Assembly: GCF_004804335.1 (NCBI RefSeq)
Contig: NZ_SRXY01000001.1
Coordinates: forward strand, 558,001 to 622,000
Origin: Pacificoceanicola onchidii
Lineage (GTDB): Bacteria; Pseudomonadota; Alphaproteobacteria; Rhodobacterales; Rhodobacteraceae
Reading direction: 5' to 3'
DNA length: 64,000 bases
Below are positions 1-8,541 of the stretch, in pieces. The notes below the pieces were generated by a model. The model saw only the letters and a list, made by a program, of their open reading frames with translations, did not search any database and was not told the DNA's origin. Both the position numbers and the translations under genes were made by a program. Position 1 is the first letter of the stretch. Each line of letters opens with the position of its first letter.

Positions 1-531
1 CAGTGTCAGGTCCGTCCACGGAGAAAATGCAAACGCAGCCGCCGGTTGCCTTCCGGCCTGACACAGATGCGCCAACAGCGCCAACGCAAGGCCTCCGCCA
101 GCGGAATCGCCTCCAAGCACAATGTCAGAAGGGCGATAGCCCAGTGCAATGAGCCGCTCCCAAGCCCCTTTCGCGTCCTCAAAAGGCCCGGGAAACGGGT
201 TTTCCGGCGCGAGACCGTACTGCAACGCGCAGACCTCCACACCGGATAGCTTGGACAATCGCGCTAGCATGGCCTGATGCGTCGCGGGACTGCCGACAAT
301 GTACCCACCGCCATGAAAATAGAGAAGGACGCGGCGCGGCGCAGTTGGACCGGCGCTAATCCACCAGAGATTACCGGGGCGCTGCAGCACTCGGGTGAAC
401 GGCACGTGAGGAAAACCAAGCGCGGCGCGCCGAAAGCCACGGCGCGCCAACGGGACGGTTTTAACCCGCGCCAGATGCGGCTTCACAAACAGCCGCAACA
501 GGCGCGTCAGCAACCGCGCCTGCCAGCTCAC
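1..531 (-). CDS. Alpha/beta hydrolase, HSL-type (family IV) esterase, cut by the window edge
   Basis: This is the N-terminal 177 codons of a serine esterase/lipase of the hormone-sensitive-lipase family; the C-terminus lies left of base 1. The oxyanion-hole motif HGGG is at residues 73-76 and the nucleophile elbow GDSAGG at 141-146, with Ser143 as the expected nucleophile. The catalytic Asp and His should be in the missing part. I chose the GTG at 531 because the frame is open from there and its GTGA overlaps the stop of the glutathione synthetase gene, which suggests translational coupling. The substrate is unknown; the family hydrolyses short-chain esters. Confidence 0.85.
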   Translation of the reverse strand, partial: MSWQARLLTRLLRLFVKPHLARVKTVPLARRGFRRAALGFPHVPFTRVLQRPGNLWWISAGPTAPRRVLLYFHGGGYIVGSPATHQAMLARLSKLSGVEVCALQYGLAPENPFPGPFEDAKGAWERLIALGYRPSDIVLGGDSAGGGLALALLAHLCQAGRQPAAAFAFSPWTDLTL

Positions 532-1463
532 GCCAGCTTGGCCTCGATCGCATCCCAGATTTTCCCGGCAACATTAATCTGGTCAAACCGTTCCAGTTCC
601 TGAATCCCCGTGGGAGACGTCACGTTGATCTCCGTCAGATGAGTCCCGATCACGTCGATCCCGACAAAAACCTGCCCGTTGTCTCTCAGCGTCGGCCCGA
701 TTGCCTCGCAGATCTCCAGGTCCCGGTCGCTGAGCGCAATCTTCTCGGGCCGTCCGCCAACGTGCATGTTCGAACGCACTTCGCCTTTGGCCGGAACCCG
801 GTTGATCGCACCGACAGGCTCGCCGTCGACGAGAATCACGCGTTTGTCGCCTGCGGTGACATCCGGCAGATACTTTTGAACAATCAAGGGCTCACGCGAA
901 AAACCGGTGAACAGCTCAAACAGCGAAGACAGATTCTTGTCGTTTGCGTCCAGACGGAACACCCCTGCCCCGCCATTGCCATAGAGCGGTTTTAGGATGA
1001 CGTCTCCATGCTTTTCCTTGAAGGCCCGGATGGTTTGCAAATCGCGGGCGATGGTTGTTGGTGGGGTGAGATCGGGAAAGTCGAGAACAAGCAGCTTTTC
1101 CGGGAAGTTTCGCACCCAGAACGGATCATTCACCACGAGGGTCTGCCCCTTGAGACGATCAAGAAGGTGTGTCGACGTTATGTAATGCATGTCAAACGGC
1201 GGGTCTTGCCGCAGCCAGATCACATCCATATCTGCTAGATCGACCAGCACCTCTTCGCCCAGGATGGCTGGTGCTTCGGCCACGCGCTGCACGGTCATCC
1301 AATGCCCCCGCGCGACAATGCGGCCTTCGTCGTAAGCCAGCTGGTCAGGGCCATAGTAGAAAAGCGTATGCCCCCGCGCCTGTGCCTCTTCGGCCAGCCG
1401 GAAACTGCTGTCTGCGTTGATATCAACCCCGGTTATCGGGTCCATTTGAAAGGCGATCTTCAT
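528..1463 (-). CDS. gshB: Glutathione synthetase
   Basis: This cytosolic ATP-grasp ligase joins gamma-glutamylcysteine to glycine using ATP, the second step of glutathione synthesis. The 311 residues match the usual family length. The glycine-rich ATP-grasp loop KPLYGNGGAGVFR lies at 158-170, RSNMHVGG at 230-237, and the metal/substrate strand EINVTSPTG at 278-286. The ATG is preceded by a GGGGAG ribosome site. It follows the UPF0102 and rsmI genes on the same strand and overlaps the esterase by 4 bases. The first-step enzyme is encoded separately near 38 kb. Confidence 0.97.
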   Translation of the reverse strand: MKIAFQMDPITGVDINADSSFRLAEEAQARGHTLFYYGPDQLAYDEGRIVARGHWMTVQRVAEAPAILGEEVLVDLADMDVIWLRQDPPFDMHYITSTHLLDRLKGQTLVVNDPFWVRNFPEKLLVLDFPDLTPPTTIARDLQTIRAFKEKHGDVILKPLYGNGGAGVFRLDANDKNLSSLFELFTGFSREPLIVQKYLPDVTAGDKRVILVDGEPVGAINRVPAKGEVRSNMHVGGRPEKIALSDRDLEICEAIGPTLRDNGQVFVGIDVIGTHLTEINVTSPTGIQELERFDQINVAGKIWDAIEAKLA

Positions 1464-1537
1464 TGTCTCTCCCCGGTTGGCTCTCTCTACATGGCTTAAC
1501 CGGGTGGCAGGTTCAATGCCGGGTGTCCCCGAGACGC

Positions 1538-1951
1538 CTACATGGCCACCAGCGCATTCTCGACAACTGCGATCGTGCCAAACCGATCCACAAGCGCCAC
1601 ATCAAATCGCATATCCGTCAGTTGCCCGTTCGGCTGCGTGCCCAGAAACTCTTCTGCTGCGCGTTGAAGTCGTTGAATCTGTCGGGGAGTCAAAAGTTGG
1701 GCAGCCTTGTTGAAATCGCGACTGCTCTTGACCTCGACAAACACCAGCCCGTTCCCATCGCGCACGATCAGGTCAATCTCGCCAGCTTTGCCGCGCCATC
1801 TTCGGCTCACTTCCTCGTAACCGCGCGCGGCGTAATCCCGAGTCACCGCATCTTCGGCCGCATATCCGGCAAAATGATTGGTCTGCCCACGGGCTTGCCG
1901 TACAGGCATGCCGGGAATCGACTGGAAGTCCTTCTTAGGCGCCTTTGTCAC
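1538..1951 (-). CDS. UPF0102 (YraN) family nuclease-fold protein
   Basis: This 137-residue protein carries the restriction-endonuclease-like core of the YraN family: GEIDLI at 57-62 and FVEVK at 71-75, the D-(E)xK metal-binding pattern. Its cellular role is not settled; Holliday-junction or repair nuclease roles have been proposed for the family. The start is GTG at 1951, supported by a GAGGAG ribosome site six bases upstream. It lies between rsmI and gshB on the same strand, with the LpoA-like gene divergent from rsmI; the rsmI, yraN and lpoA neighbourhood is common in proteobacteria. Confidence 0.88.
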   Translation of the reverse strand: MTKAPKKDFQSIPGMPVRQARGQTNHFAGYAAEDAVTRDYAARGYEEVSRRWRGKAGEIDLIVRDGNGLVFVEVKSSRDFNKAAQLLTPRQIQRLQRAAEEFLGTQPNGQLTDMRFDVALVDRFGTIAVVENALVAM

Positions 1952-1979
1952 GTCGCACTCCTCATGAAGCCGGCGCGAT

Positions 1980-2843
1980 CTAGGATTTGGCGATTTTCAT
2001 CGCCATTTGATAGACATCCCGCCGTTTCACCCCCAGTTGTGCCGAAACCGTATCGGCCGCATCCCGGACAGACATGAGGGTCAGAGCCTCTTTTATCGCG
2101 TCTTCCACTAAAGCTTCGCTAACAGGCACGGCTTCACCTTTGCCGATCAGCACCACGATTTCCCCTTTGGGCGGGGTTTCTTCGTAAAAAGCTGCAAGTT
2201 CCGACAACGTACCTCGGCGCACCTCTTCGAACTTCTTGGTCAATTCCCGGCACACTGTCGCCGGGCGGTCCGGTCCCATCACCTCAGAGGCGGCTTTCAG
2301 CATGGCTGCCAATCGTTTCGGCGATTCGTAGAACACCAGGGTAGCGGTCAGATCCAACAGACCGCGCAGCGCTTTTTTCCGAGGCCCCGATGCGTTCGGC
2401 AGGAAACCGGCAAAAAGGAACCGGTCAGTGGGCAGACCAGCCAGCGTCAAAGCGCCGATTACGGCGGAGGGGCCCGGCGCGGTCGTTGCCGACAAACCGG
2501 CGTCCTGAACGGAGCGCATCAGGTCAAATCCGGGATCCGAAATCAGCGGCGTTCCCGCTTCGGACGCGTAGGCCACCGATTGTCCCGCCTCCAACGCTGC
2601 AAGGATCCGAGGCCGCGCCTTGGCGCCGTTGTGATCATGGTATGCGATCAGCGGCCTTTCGCCCAAGGCGATGCCGTGAATGTCCATCAACCGCCGCAAG
2701 CTGCGCGTGTCTTCGGCGGCGAGCACATCTGCATCGCGCAGAATGTCCAAGGCTCTCAGAGTGATATCCCGCGCATTCCCGATCGGCGTCGCGACGAGAT
2801 ACAGACCCGGCGACAAAGCGCCATTTTTCCCCGCAATCGTCAC
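1980..2843 (-). CDS. rsmI: 16S rRNA (cytidine-1402-2'-O)-methyltransferase RsmI
   Basis: This SAM-dependent tetrapyrrole-methylase-fold enzyme 2'-O-methylates C1402 in the 16S rRNA decoding centre. The 287 residues show LVATPIGN at 16-23, AAEDTR at 42-47 and the SAM-binding SEAGTPLISDPG at 94-105, all hallmarks of RsmI. The start is GTG at 2843 with a GAGGGG ribosome site five bases away. It heads a leftward run into the UPF0102 and gshB genes and is divergent from the LpoA-like lipoprotein gene. Confidence 0.95.
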   Translation of the reverse strand: MTIAGKNGALSPGLYLVATPIGNARDITLRALDILRDADVLAAEDTRSLRRLMDIHGIALGERPLIAYHDHNGAKARPRILAALEAGQSVAYASEAGTPLISDPGFDLMRSVQDAGLSATTAPGPSAVIGALTLAGLPTDRFLFAGFLPNASGPRKKALRGLLDLTATLVFYESPKRLAAMLKAASEVMGPDRPATVCRELTKKFEEVRRGTLSELAAFYEETPPKGEIVVLIGKGEAVPVSEALVEDAIKEALTLMSVRDAADTVSAQLGVKRRDVYQMAMKIAKS

Positions 2844-2930
2844 TGGACCCCTCTTTCGGCTGCTTTATAGTTGCGCTCAAACGGCGCTAGCACCCAAAGC
2901 CAGCGCTGACAACGAGGGAGCCCGCTCATC

Positions 2931-4121
2931 ATGTTTGCTTTTTTGACATCCGTTCGCAAGGCCGTCCGGCCCGCAGCCTTTGGTCTGGCTGCCCTGGGGT
3001 TGGCCGCTTGTGACGCGACCATGTTGCCGTCCATTGGCGGCGCGAACTCTGGCGGGCCGAAGATTGACCCGAGCAAACCGATCCAGGTGGCCCTTCTGGT
3101 TCCGAAGTCCGATGCGGGCGCGGCCCCGGTTGCCCAAGCGCTTGAGAACGCGACCCGTCTTGCGATTTCCGAGCTGAACGGGGCAAAGATCGAACTGCGG
3201 GTCTATGACACGGCTGGAAACAGCAGCACGGCAGCAGCTCAGGCCCAGCGCGCGGTGGATGAAGGTGCGCGTGTTATCCTGGGACCGCTCTTTGGCGAAG
3301 CGGCCAATGCAGCAGGGCTCGCGGTGGCTGATGAAGGCGTCAACGTCCTCAGCTTCTCCAACAACCCGTCGATTGCTGGCGGCAACGTCTTTGTGCTCGG
3401 GCCGACGTTCAACAACACCGCCCAACGGTTGATGAGATTCGCGAAAAAGCAGGGCAAAAACTCTGTTGTGGTGGTGCATTCCGACGATGTTCCGGGGCAG
3501 TTCGGCAAGGTCGCCATCGAACAGGCCGCCACATCCGCCGGTGTTCGGGTGGTCAGCTCTGAAGCTTACACTCTATCTGTCGAAGGTGTGTCCGCGACGG
3601 CTCAATCCGCTGGTCGCGCAATCCGGGAAAGCGGCGCCGACACTGTCTTCATCACGACGGATGCAACCAATGCGGCCATGCCGATGCTTCTGAACATGCT
3701 GCCCGAAAATGGCGCTGCGCCGGCTTCGACGCAATATGTCGGGCTGACCCGCTGGGACGTGCGCCCCGACCTGTTTGGTCTGCCGGGCGCCGAGGGAGCC
3801 TGGTTTACACTTCCCAACCGCAGCCAGCAGGCTGGGTTCAACGCCCGCTACAGCGCAGCTTACAGCAGCGCGCCGCATCCGCTCGCCGGTCTCGCCTATG
3901 ACGGGATCGCCGCGATTGGCAGCCTTGCCTCCCAGGGCCGGGGCGACGCTTTGACCGGGCAAGCCCTGACCCGTTCAACTGGTTTTAACGGTGTAAGTGG
4001 TGTATTCCGCCTGATGAAAGACGGCACGAACCAGCGCGGGCTGGCGGTTGCCACGATCAAAGACAAACAGGTGGTAATCCTTGACCCTGCCCCAAACAGC
4101 TTCGGCGGCGCTGGCTTCTGA
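2931..4121 (+). CDS. Penicillin-binding protein activator, LpoA-like lipoprotein
   Basis: This 396-residue protein has a lipoprotein signal peptide ending in LGLAAC, so Cys27 should be lipidated and the protein anchored in the outer membrane. The mature part is a periplasmic-binding-protein type I fold, starting with QVALLVPKS and RVILGPLFG. In gammaproteobacteria LpoA activates PBP1A; alphaproteobacterial relatives lack the N-terminal TPR half, as this one does, and their role is less well shown. A GAGGGAG ribosome site precedes the ATG. It is divergent from rsmI, a widespread arrangement. glnD follows closely. Confidence 0.85.
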   Translation: MFAFLTSVRKAVRPAAFGLAALGLAACDATMLPSIGGANSGGPKIDPSKPIQVALLVPKSDAGAAPVAQALENATRLAISELNGAKIELRVYDTAGNSSTAAAQAQRAVDEGARVILGPLFGEAANAAGLAVADEGVNVLSFSNNPSIAGGNVFVLGPTFNNTAQRLMRFAKKQGKNSVVVVHSDDVPGQFGKVAIEQAATSAGVRVVSSEAYTLSVEGVSATAQSAGRAIRESGADTVFITTDATNAAMPMLLNMLPENGAAPASTQYVGLTRWDVRPDLFGLPGAEGAWFTLPNRSQQAGFNARYSAAYSSAPHPLAGLAYDGIAAIGSLASQGRGDALTGQALTRSTGFNGVSGVFRLMKDGTNQRGLAVATIKDKQVVILDPAPNSFGGAGF

Positions 4122-4149
4122 GCCCAAGCCCCAGCACCCGAATGACAAG

Positions 4150-6894
4150 ATGCCGGACGATCTGATCGCTCCGGCGTCTGATATTTTTGATCTGCCGGCC
4201 ATGCGCGAGGCGCTTTTCGCAGCGCTGCCAGAGGGCGCCGGAGAACCCGAGGTTCGCAAGATCACGGTTGGCCTGCTGTCCGACGCGCAAAAAGCCGGAC
4301 GCGCTGCCATTGCCGCCGCATTCGAAGCAGAACCTTTCGGCGCGCGCCGCACGACCCGCAGTTACACGTGGCTGACCGATGGCATGGTCCGTCTGACCTT
4401 CGAAGTGGCCTCGCAGGTGCTACACCAGCTGCCCAACCCGACAGAGGGCGAGCGGCTGACAGTGATGGCCGTGGGCGGTTACGGGCGCGGCGAGATGGCC
4501 CCGTTTTCCGACGTCGATCTGCTCTTCCTGACCCCATATAAAATCACCCCTTGGGCGGAAAGCGTCATTGAATCGATGCTGTACATCCTTTGGGATCTCA
4601 AGCTGAAGGTTGGCCATTCCTCGCGAACGGTGAAGGACTGCCTTCGTCTCGGGGCCGAGGATTACACGATCCGCACAGCCATGCTGGAGCACCGCTATTT
4701 GGCCGGGCACGCGCCACTCGCCAAGGAACTGGATGACAAGCTCTGGTCCGATTTGTTCAACGGAACCGCGCGGGAATTCGTGGAAGCCAAGCTTGAAGAA
4801 CGCGAAGCGCGTCACCTCAAGCAAGGTCAGCGCTACATGGTGGAGCCCAATGTCAAGGAAGGCAAAGGCGGCCTGCGGGATCTGCAATCACTCTATTGGA
4901 TCGTGAAATACGTCCACCACACGGACGATCTGTCCAAACTGGTGGAGCAAGGCATATTCCTGCAGCACGAATACGAAAGCTTCTGCAAGGCCGAGCGGTT
5001 CCTTTGGGCTGTCCGCAGTCACTTGCATCTTGCGGCGAGGCGCGCCAACGAATTGCTGAGTTTTGACATGCAGGTCGAGGTGGCTTCCCGCATGGGCTAC
5101 AACGACCGGGGCGGACGCCGCGCGGTGGAATGGTTCATGCAGGACTACTTCCGTCATGCGACGGAAGTGGGCGATCTGACCCGTATCCTGCTGACCTCGC
5201 TTGAGGCCACGCATACCAAGGGCGCGCCGCTTCTGGAACGCATTTTCAAACGCGGCCCCCGGGTCAAGGCGGGCTACAAGGTGGTTCGAAACCGTCTTGC
5301 TATCGCTGACGACACCGAGTTTCTGAACGAACCACTCAATCTGCTGCGTCTCTTTGAAGAAGCCCTGCGCACAGGTCTGTTGATCCACCCCGATGCCATG
5401 CGGCTTGTGAAGGACAACCTGCAACTCATCGATAACGGGATGCGCGACAGCAAGGAGGCGCAAAAGCTGTTCTTGGGGCTGATGCTCAAGCATGGCAATC
5501 CGGAACGCGCGCTGCGCCGAATGAACGAGCTTGGCGTTTTGTCCGCGTTCATCCCGGAGTTCGCTCCGATCGTCGCAATGATGCAGTTCAACATGTATCA
5601 CCACTACACCGTCGACGAGCATACGATTCAGTGCATCTGGCACCTGTCCGAGATCGAAAACGGCAAACTGGAAGAAGAACTGCCCGTTGCCTCTACGATC
5701 CTCGAAGAAGGCCTGAACCGGCGGGTTATCTACGTGGCCCTTCTCCTGCACGACATCGGCAAGGGGCGGGACGAAGACCATTCGATCCTCGGGGCAAAAA
5801 TCGCACGCAAGGTGGCCCCGCGTCTGGGCCTGTCGAAGAAAGAATCCGAAACGGTCGAGTGGCTGGTTCGCCATCATCTGTTGATGTCCGACATGGCGCA
5901 GAAACGGGATATCGCTGATCCGCGCACGGTGCGGGACTTTGCCAAGGCAGTGAAAACCAAGGAGCGGCTTGATCTGCTGTGCGTGTTGACGGTCTGCGAC
6001 ATTCGCGGCGTGGGCCCGGATACGTGGAACAACTGGAAGGCCGCTCTGCTGCGTGCGCTCTACCGCCAAACCCGGCGTGCGCTGGAAGGCGGCATGGAGG
6101 ATCTGAACCGCGAATTGCGCGGAACAGAAGCCAAAAAAGTTTTGCGAGAGAAGCTTTCGACCTGGTCCTCGACGGACCTTCGCCAGGAAACCGGGCGCCA
6201 TTATCCGCCCTATTGGCAAGGCCTGCACTTCACGGCCCATGTCGTCTTTGCCAATCTGCTGAAAGACATTGCCGAGGGCGAGATTCGCATCGACATTCAT
6301 CCCGATCCGGATCGCGATGCAACCCGCGCCTGTTTTGCGCTGCAGGACCACCCGGGGATCTTCTCCCGGCTCTCCGGCGCGCTGGCCTTGGTTGGAGCGA
6401 ACGTTGTGGATGCCCGGACTTTCACAACAAAAGATGGCTACGCCACGGCGGCCTTCTGGATACAGGATTCCGATGGCCACCCTTACGAGGACAACCGCAT
6501 TCCGCGCCTTCGGGACATGATCCGCAAAACCCTGATGGGCGAGGTGGTGGCGGTCGAAGCGATCAAACCGAAAGACAAGCTCAAGAAGCGCGAGAAAGCG
6601 TTCAAAGTCCCGACGCATATCACCTTCGACAACGAAGGCTCGGAGATTTTCACCATCATCGAGGTCGATACGCGCGACCGCCCCAGCCTGCTGTTCGATC
6701 TGACAAGAACACTTGCGCACCAGAACATCTATATCGCGTCCGCCGTGATCGCGACCTACGGCGAGCAGGTGGTAGACACTTTCTACGTCAAGGACATGTT
6801 CGGGCTGAAACTGCATTCCAAGGTAAAGCGTGACCAGATCGAAAAGAGACTGCGCGACGCCATAGCCTTGGGATCCGAACGGGCGCAGGGGTAA
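4150..6894 (+). CDS. glnD: Bifunctional [protein-PII] uridylyltransferase/uridylyl-removing enzyme
   Basis: GlnD senses glutamine and adds or removes UMP on PII proteins, controlling nitrogen assimilation. The domains appear in order: nucleotidyltransferase with GGYGRGEMAPFSDVDLLFL at about 109-127, an HD hydrolase domain with LLHDIGKG near 531-540, and two C-terminal ACT domains starting near 733 and 835. Length is 914 residues from the ATG at 4150, normal for the family. A TTG at 4081 would extend it by 23 residues into the lpoA-like gene; I prefer the ATG, although its ribosome site is weak. Confidence 0.95.
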   Translation: MPDDLIAPASDIFDLPAMREALFAALPEGAGEPEVRKITVGLLSDAQKAGRAAIAAAFEAEPFGARRTTRSYTWLTDGMVRLTFEVASQVLHQLPNPTEGERLTVMAVGGYGRGEMAPFSDVDLLFLTPYKITPWAESVIESMLYILWDLKLKVGHSSRTVKDCLRLGAEDYTIRTAMLEHRYLAGHAPLAKELDDKLWSDLFNGTAREFVEAKLEEREARHLKQGQRYMVEPNVKEGKGGLRDLQSLYWIVKYVHHTDDLSKLVEQGIFLQHEYESFCKAERFLWAVRSHLHLAARRANELLSFDMQVEVASRMGYNDRGGRRAVEWFMQDYFRHATEVGDLTRILLTSLEATHTKGAPLLERIFKRGPRVKAGYKVVRNRLAIADDTEFLNEPLNLLRLFEEALRTGLLIHPDAMRLVKDNLQLIDNGMRDSKEAQKLFLGLMLKHGNPERALRRMNELGVLSAFIPEFAPIVAMMQFNMYHHYTVDEHTIQCIWHLSEIENGKLEEELPVASTILEEGLNRRVIYVALLLHDIGKGRDEDHSILGAKIARKVAPRLGLSKKESETVEWLVRHHLLMSDMAQKRDIADPRTVRDFAKAVKTKERLDLLCVLTVCDIRGVGPDTWNNWKAALLRALYRQTRRALEGGMEDLNRELRGTEAKKVLREKLSTWSSTDLRQETGRHYPPYWQGLHFTAHVVFANLLKDIAEGEIRIDIHPDPDRDATRACFALQDHPGIFSRLSGALALVGANVVDARTFTTKDGYATAAFWIQDSDGHPYEDNRIPRLRDMIRKTLMGEVVAVEAIKPKDKLKKREKAFKVPTHITFDNEGSEIFTIIEVDTRDRPSLLFDLTRTLAHQNIYIASAVIATYGEQVVDTFYVKDMFGLKLHSKVKRDQIEKRLRDAIALGSERAQG

Positions 6895-6980
6895 GCTCTG
6901 CGCCAATCGTGCTGAAAACCTGCATTCCGTCCCGCCCTGCTTTGCTTTAAGCAAGAGAAAAACAAGGGCACGATGCAGGC

Positions 6981-8534
6981 ATGAGACCGATCAAACTGAT
7001 CTCCGGCGTGATGACCGTCGGTTTCTGGACGCTCATGAGCCGGGTGCTGGGAGTGATGCGCGAGGTGATGATCCTCGCCTTCATCGGCCCCGGCCCCTTG
7101 ATGGACGCCTTCGTTGCGGCCTTCCGACTGCCCAACATGTTCCGCCGTTTTTTTGCCGAAGGCGCATTCAACGCGGCCTTCGTGCCGATGTTCTCCAAGA
7201 AATACGAAGGGGAGGAAGATCCGCTGATCTTCGCCCGCGACGCCTTGGCCGGGCTGGCCTTTGTCCTGCTGATCCTGACCGCTCTGGCGCTGATCTTCAT
7301 GCCTGCCATGGTCTACGCCACTGCGGGCGGGTTTGCAGGGGACGAACGCTTTGATCTGACGGTTGGCTACGGGCGTATCGTCTTTCCCTACATCCTGCTG
7401 ATTTCATTGGCGGCGCTCTTCTCCGGCGCGCTCAATGCCACCGGTCACTTCGCCGCCGCCGCTGCTGCGCCCGTTTTGCTGAACGTCTTTGTCATCGGGT
7501 TCATGCTGTTGGGCAGCGTGGTTGGGGGCGAAGCCATTCAATGGCTGATCTGGGCGATCCCGTTTGCCGGAGCGGCACAGCTCGCTGTTGTCTGGATTGC
7601 CGCAGAGCGCACGGGTATTCGCGTTCGCCCGGCCCGCCCGCGTCTCACGCCGGACATGCGGCGGCTGATCCGCACGGCCATTCCCGCCGCGCTGGCAGGC
7701 GGCGTTATGCAGATCAACCTGCTCGTGGGTCAATTTGTAGCCAGCGGCTTCGACAACGCCGTGGGCTGGCTCTACGCAGCGGACCGGCTCTACCAACTGC
7801 CTTTGGGCGTAGTCGGCATTGCGGTCACGGTTGTGTTGCTCCCGGACTTGTCGCGCAAGCTCAAAGCGCAGGATCATCAAGGCGGACGCGAAGCGTTTTC
7901 CCGCTCGGGCGAGCTTTCCCTTGCCCTGACCATCCCGGCCTCTGTCGCGTTGGTCGTCATCCCGCTACCCCTCGTTTCGGTCCTCTTCGAACGTGGGGCC
8001 ACCGGCGCATCGGACAGCGCGGCCATTGCCATCGCCGTGGCAATTTACGGGCTTGGTCTGCCGTCATTCGTTCTGCAAAAAGTGCTGCAACCGCTCTACT
8101 TCGCCCGCGAAGACACAAAAACACCGTTCAACTACGCGGTTGTGTCCATGATCGTGAATGCGGTTATCGCCATCGGCGCCGCGCCGTACCTCGGCTGGAT
8201 CGCCCCGGCGATTGCAACCACCGTCGCAGGCTGGAGCATGGCGCTTCAGCTCTACCTCGGCTCGCGCAAAATGGGCGATGTCGCCCGCTTCGACACCCGC
8301 TTCTTCAGGCGGATTTGGCGTATCGTGGCCGCGTCTGTTGTCATGGGCGCGGTGCTGTGGGCAGCGCAATCGGTGCTCATGCCCTATCTTGCTCTGCCAT
8401 GGATCAGAGGACTGGCGTTGACGCTTTTGATCGCTCTTGGCATCGTCGCTTACGGGCTCGCGGGACAGGCTCTGGGAGCTTTCAGCCTGTCCGAATTGCG
8501 CGCTCTTTTGCGCCGCCGCAAGAGCAAGGATTGA
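6981..8534 (+). CDS. murJ: Lipid II flippase MurJ (MviN)
   Basis: This 517-residue polytopic inner-membrane protein of the MOP superfamily flips undecaprenyl-linked peptidoglycan precursor to the periplasm. The N-terminus SGVMTVGFWTLMSRVLGVMR and the following FRLPNMFRRFFAEGAFNAAF are very typical of MurJ, including the charged residues known to be essential. About 14 membrane segments are expected from hydrophobic runs through the whole chain. It follows glnD by 86 bases on the same strand, as in many Rhodobacterales. Confidence 0.96.
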   Translation: MRPIKLISGVMTVGFWTLMSRVLGVMREVMILAFIGPGPLMDAFVAAFRLPNMFRRFFAEGAFNAAFVPMFSKKYEGEEDPLIFARDALAGLAFVLLILTALALIFMPAMVYATAGGFAGDERFDLTVGYGRIVFPYILLISLAALFSGALNATGHFAAAAAAPVLLNVFVIGFMLLGSVVGGEAIQWLIWAIPFAGAAQLAVVWIAAERTGIRVRPARPRLTPDMRRLIRTAIPAALAGGVMQINLLVGQFVASGFDNAVGWLYAADRLYQLPLGVVGIAVTVVLLPDLSRKLKAQDHQGGREAFSRSGELSLALTIPASVALVVIPLPLVSVLFERGATGASDSAAIAIAVAIYGLGLPSFVLQKVLQPLYFAREDTKTPFNYAVVSMIVNAVIAIGAAPYLGWIAPAIATTVAGWSMALQLYLGSRKMGDVARFDTRFFRRIWRIVAASVVMGAVLWAAQSVLMPYLALPWIRGLALTLLIALGIVAYGLAGQALGAFSLSELRALLRRRKSKD

Positions 8535-8541
8535 CTGCCCC

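Noticed and set aside
1169-2077. Overlapping + strand open frames across gshB, UPF0102 and rsmI
   Set aside because: The opposite-strand genes carry full motifs; these frames do not.
4888-6954. 688-codon open frame antisense to glnD
   Set aside because: It mirrors glnD codon structure in GC-rich DNA, has no recognisable motif, and glnD on the other strand is certain.
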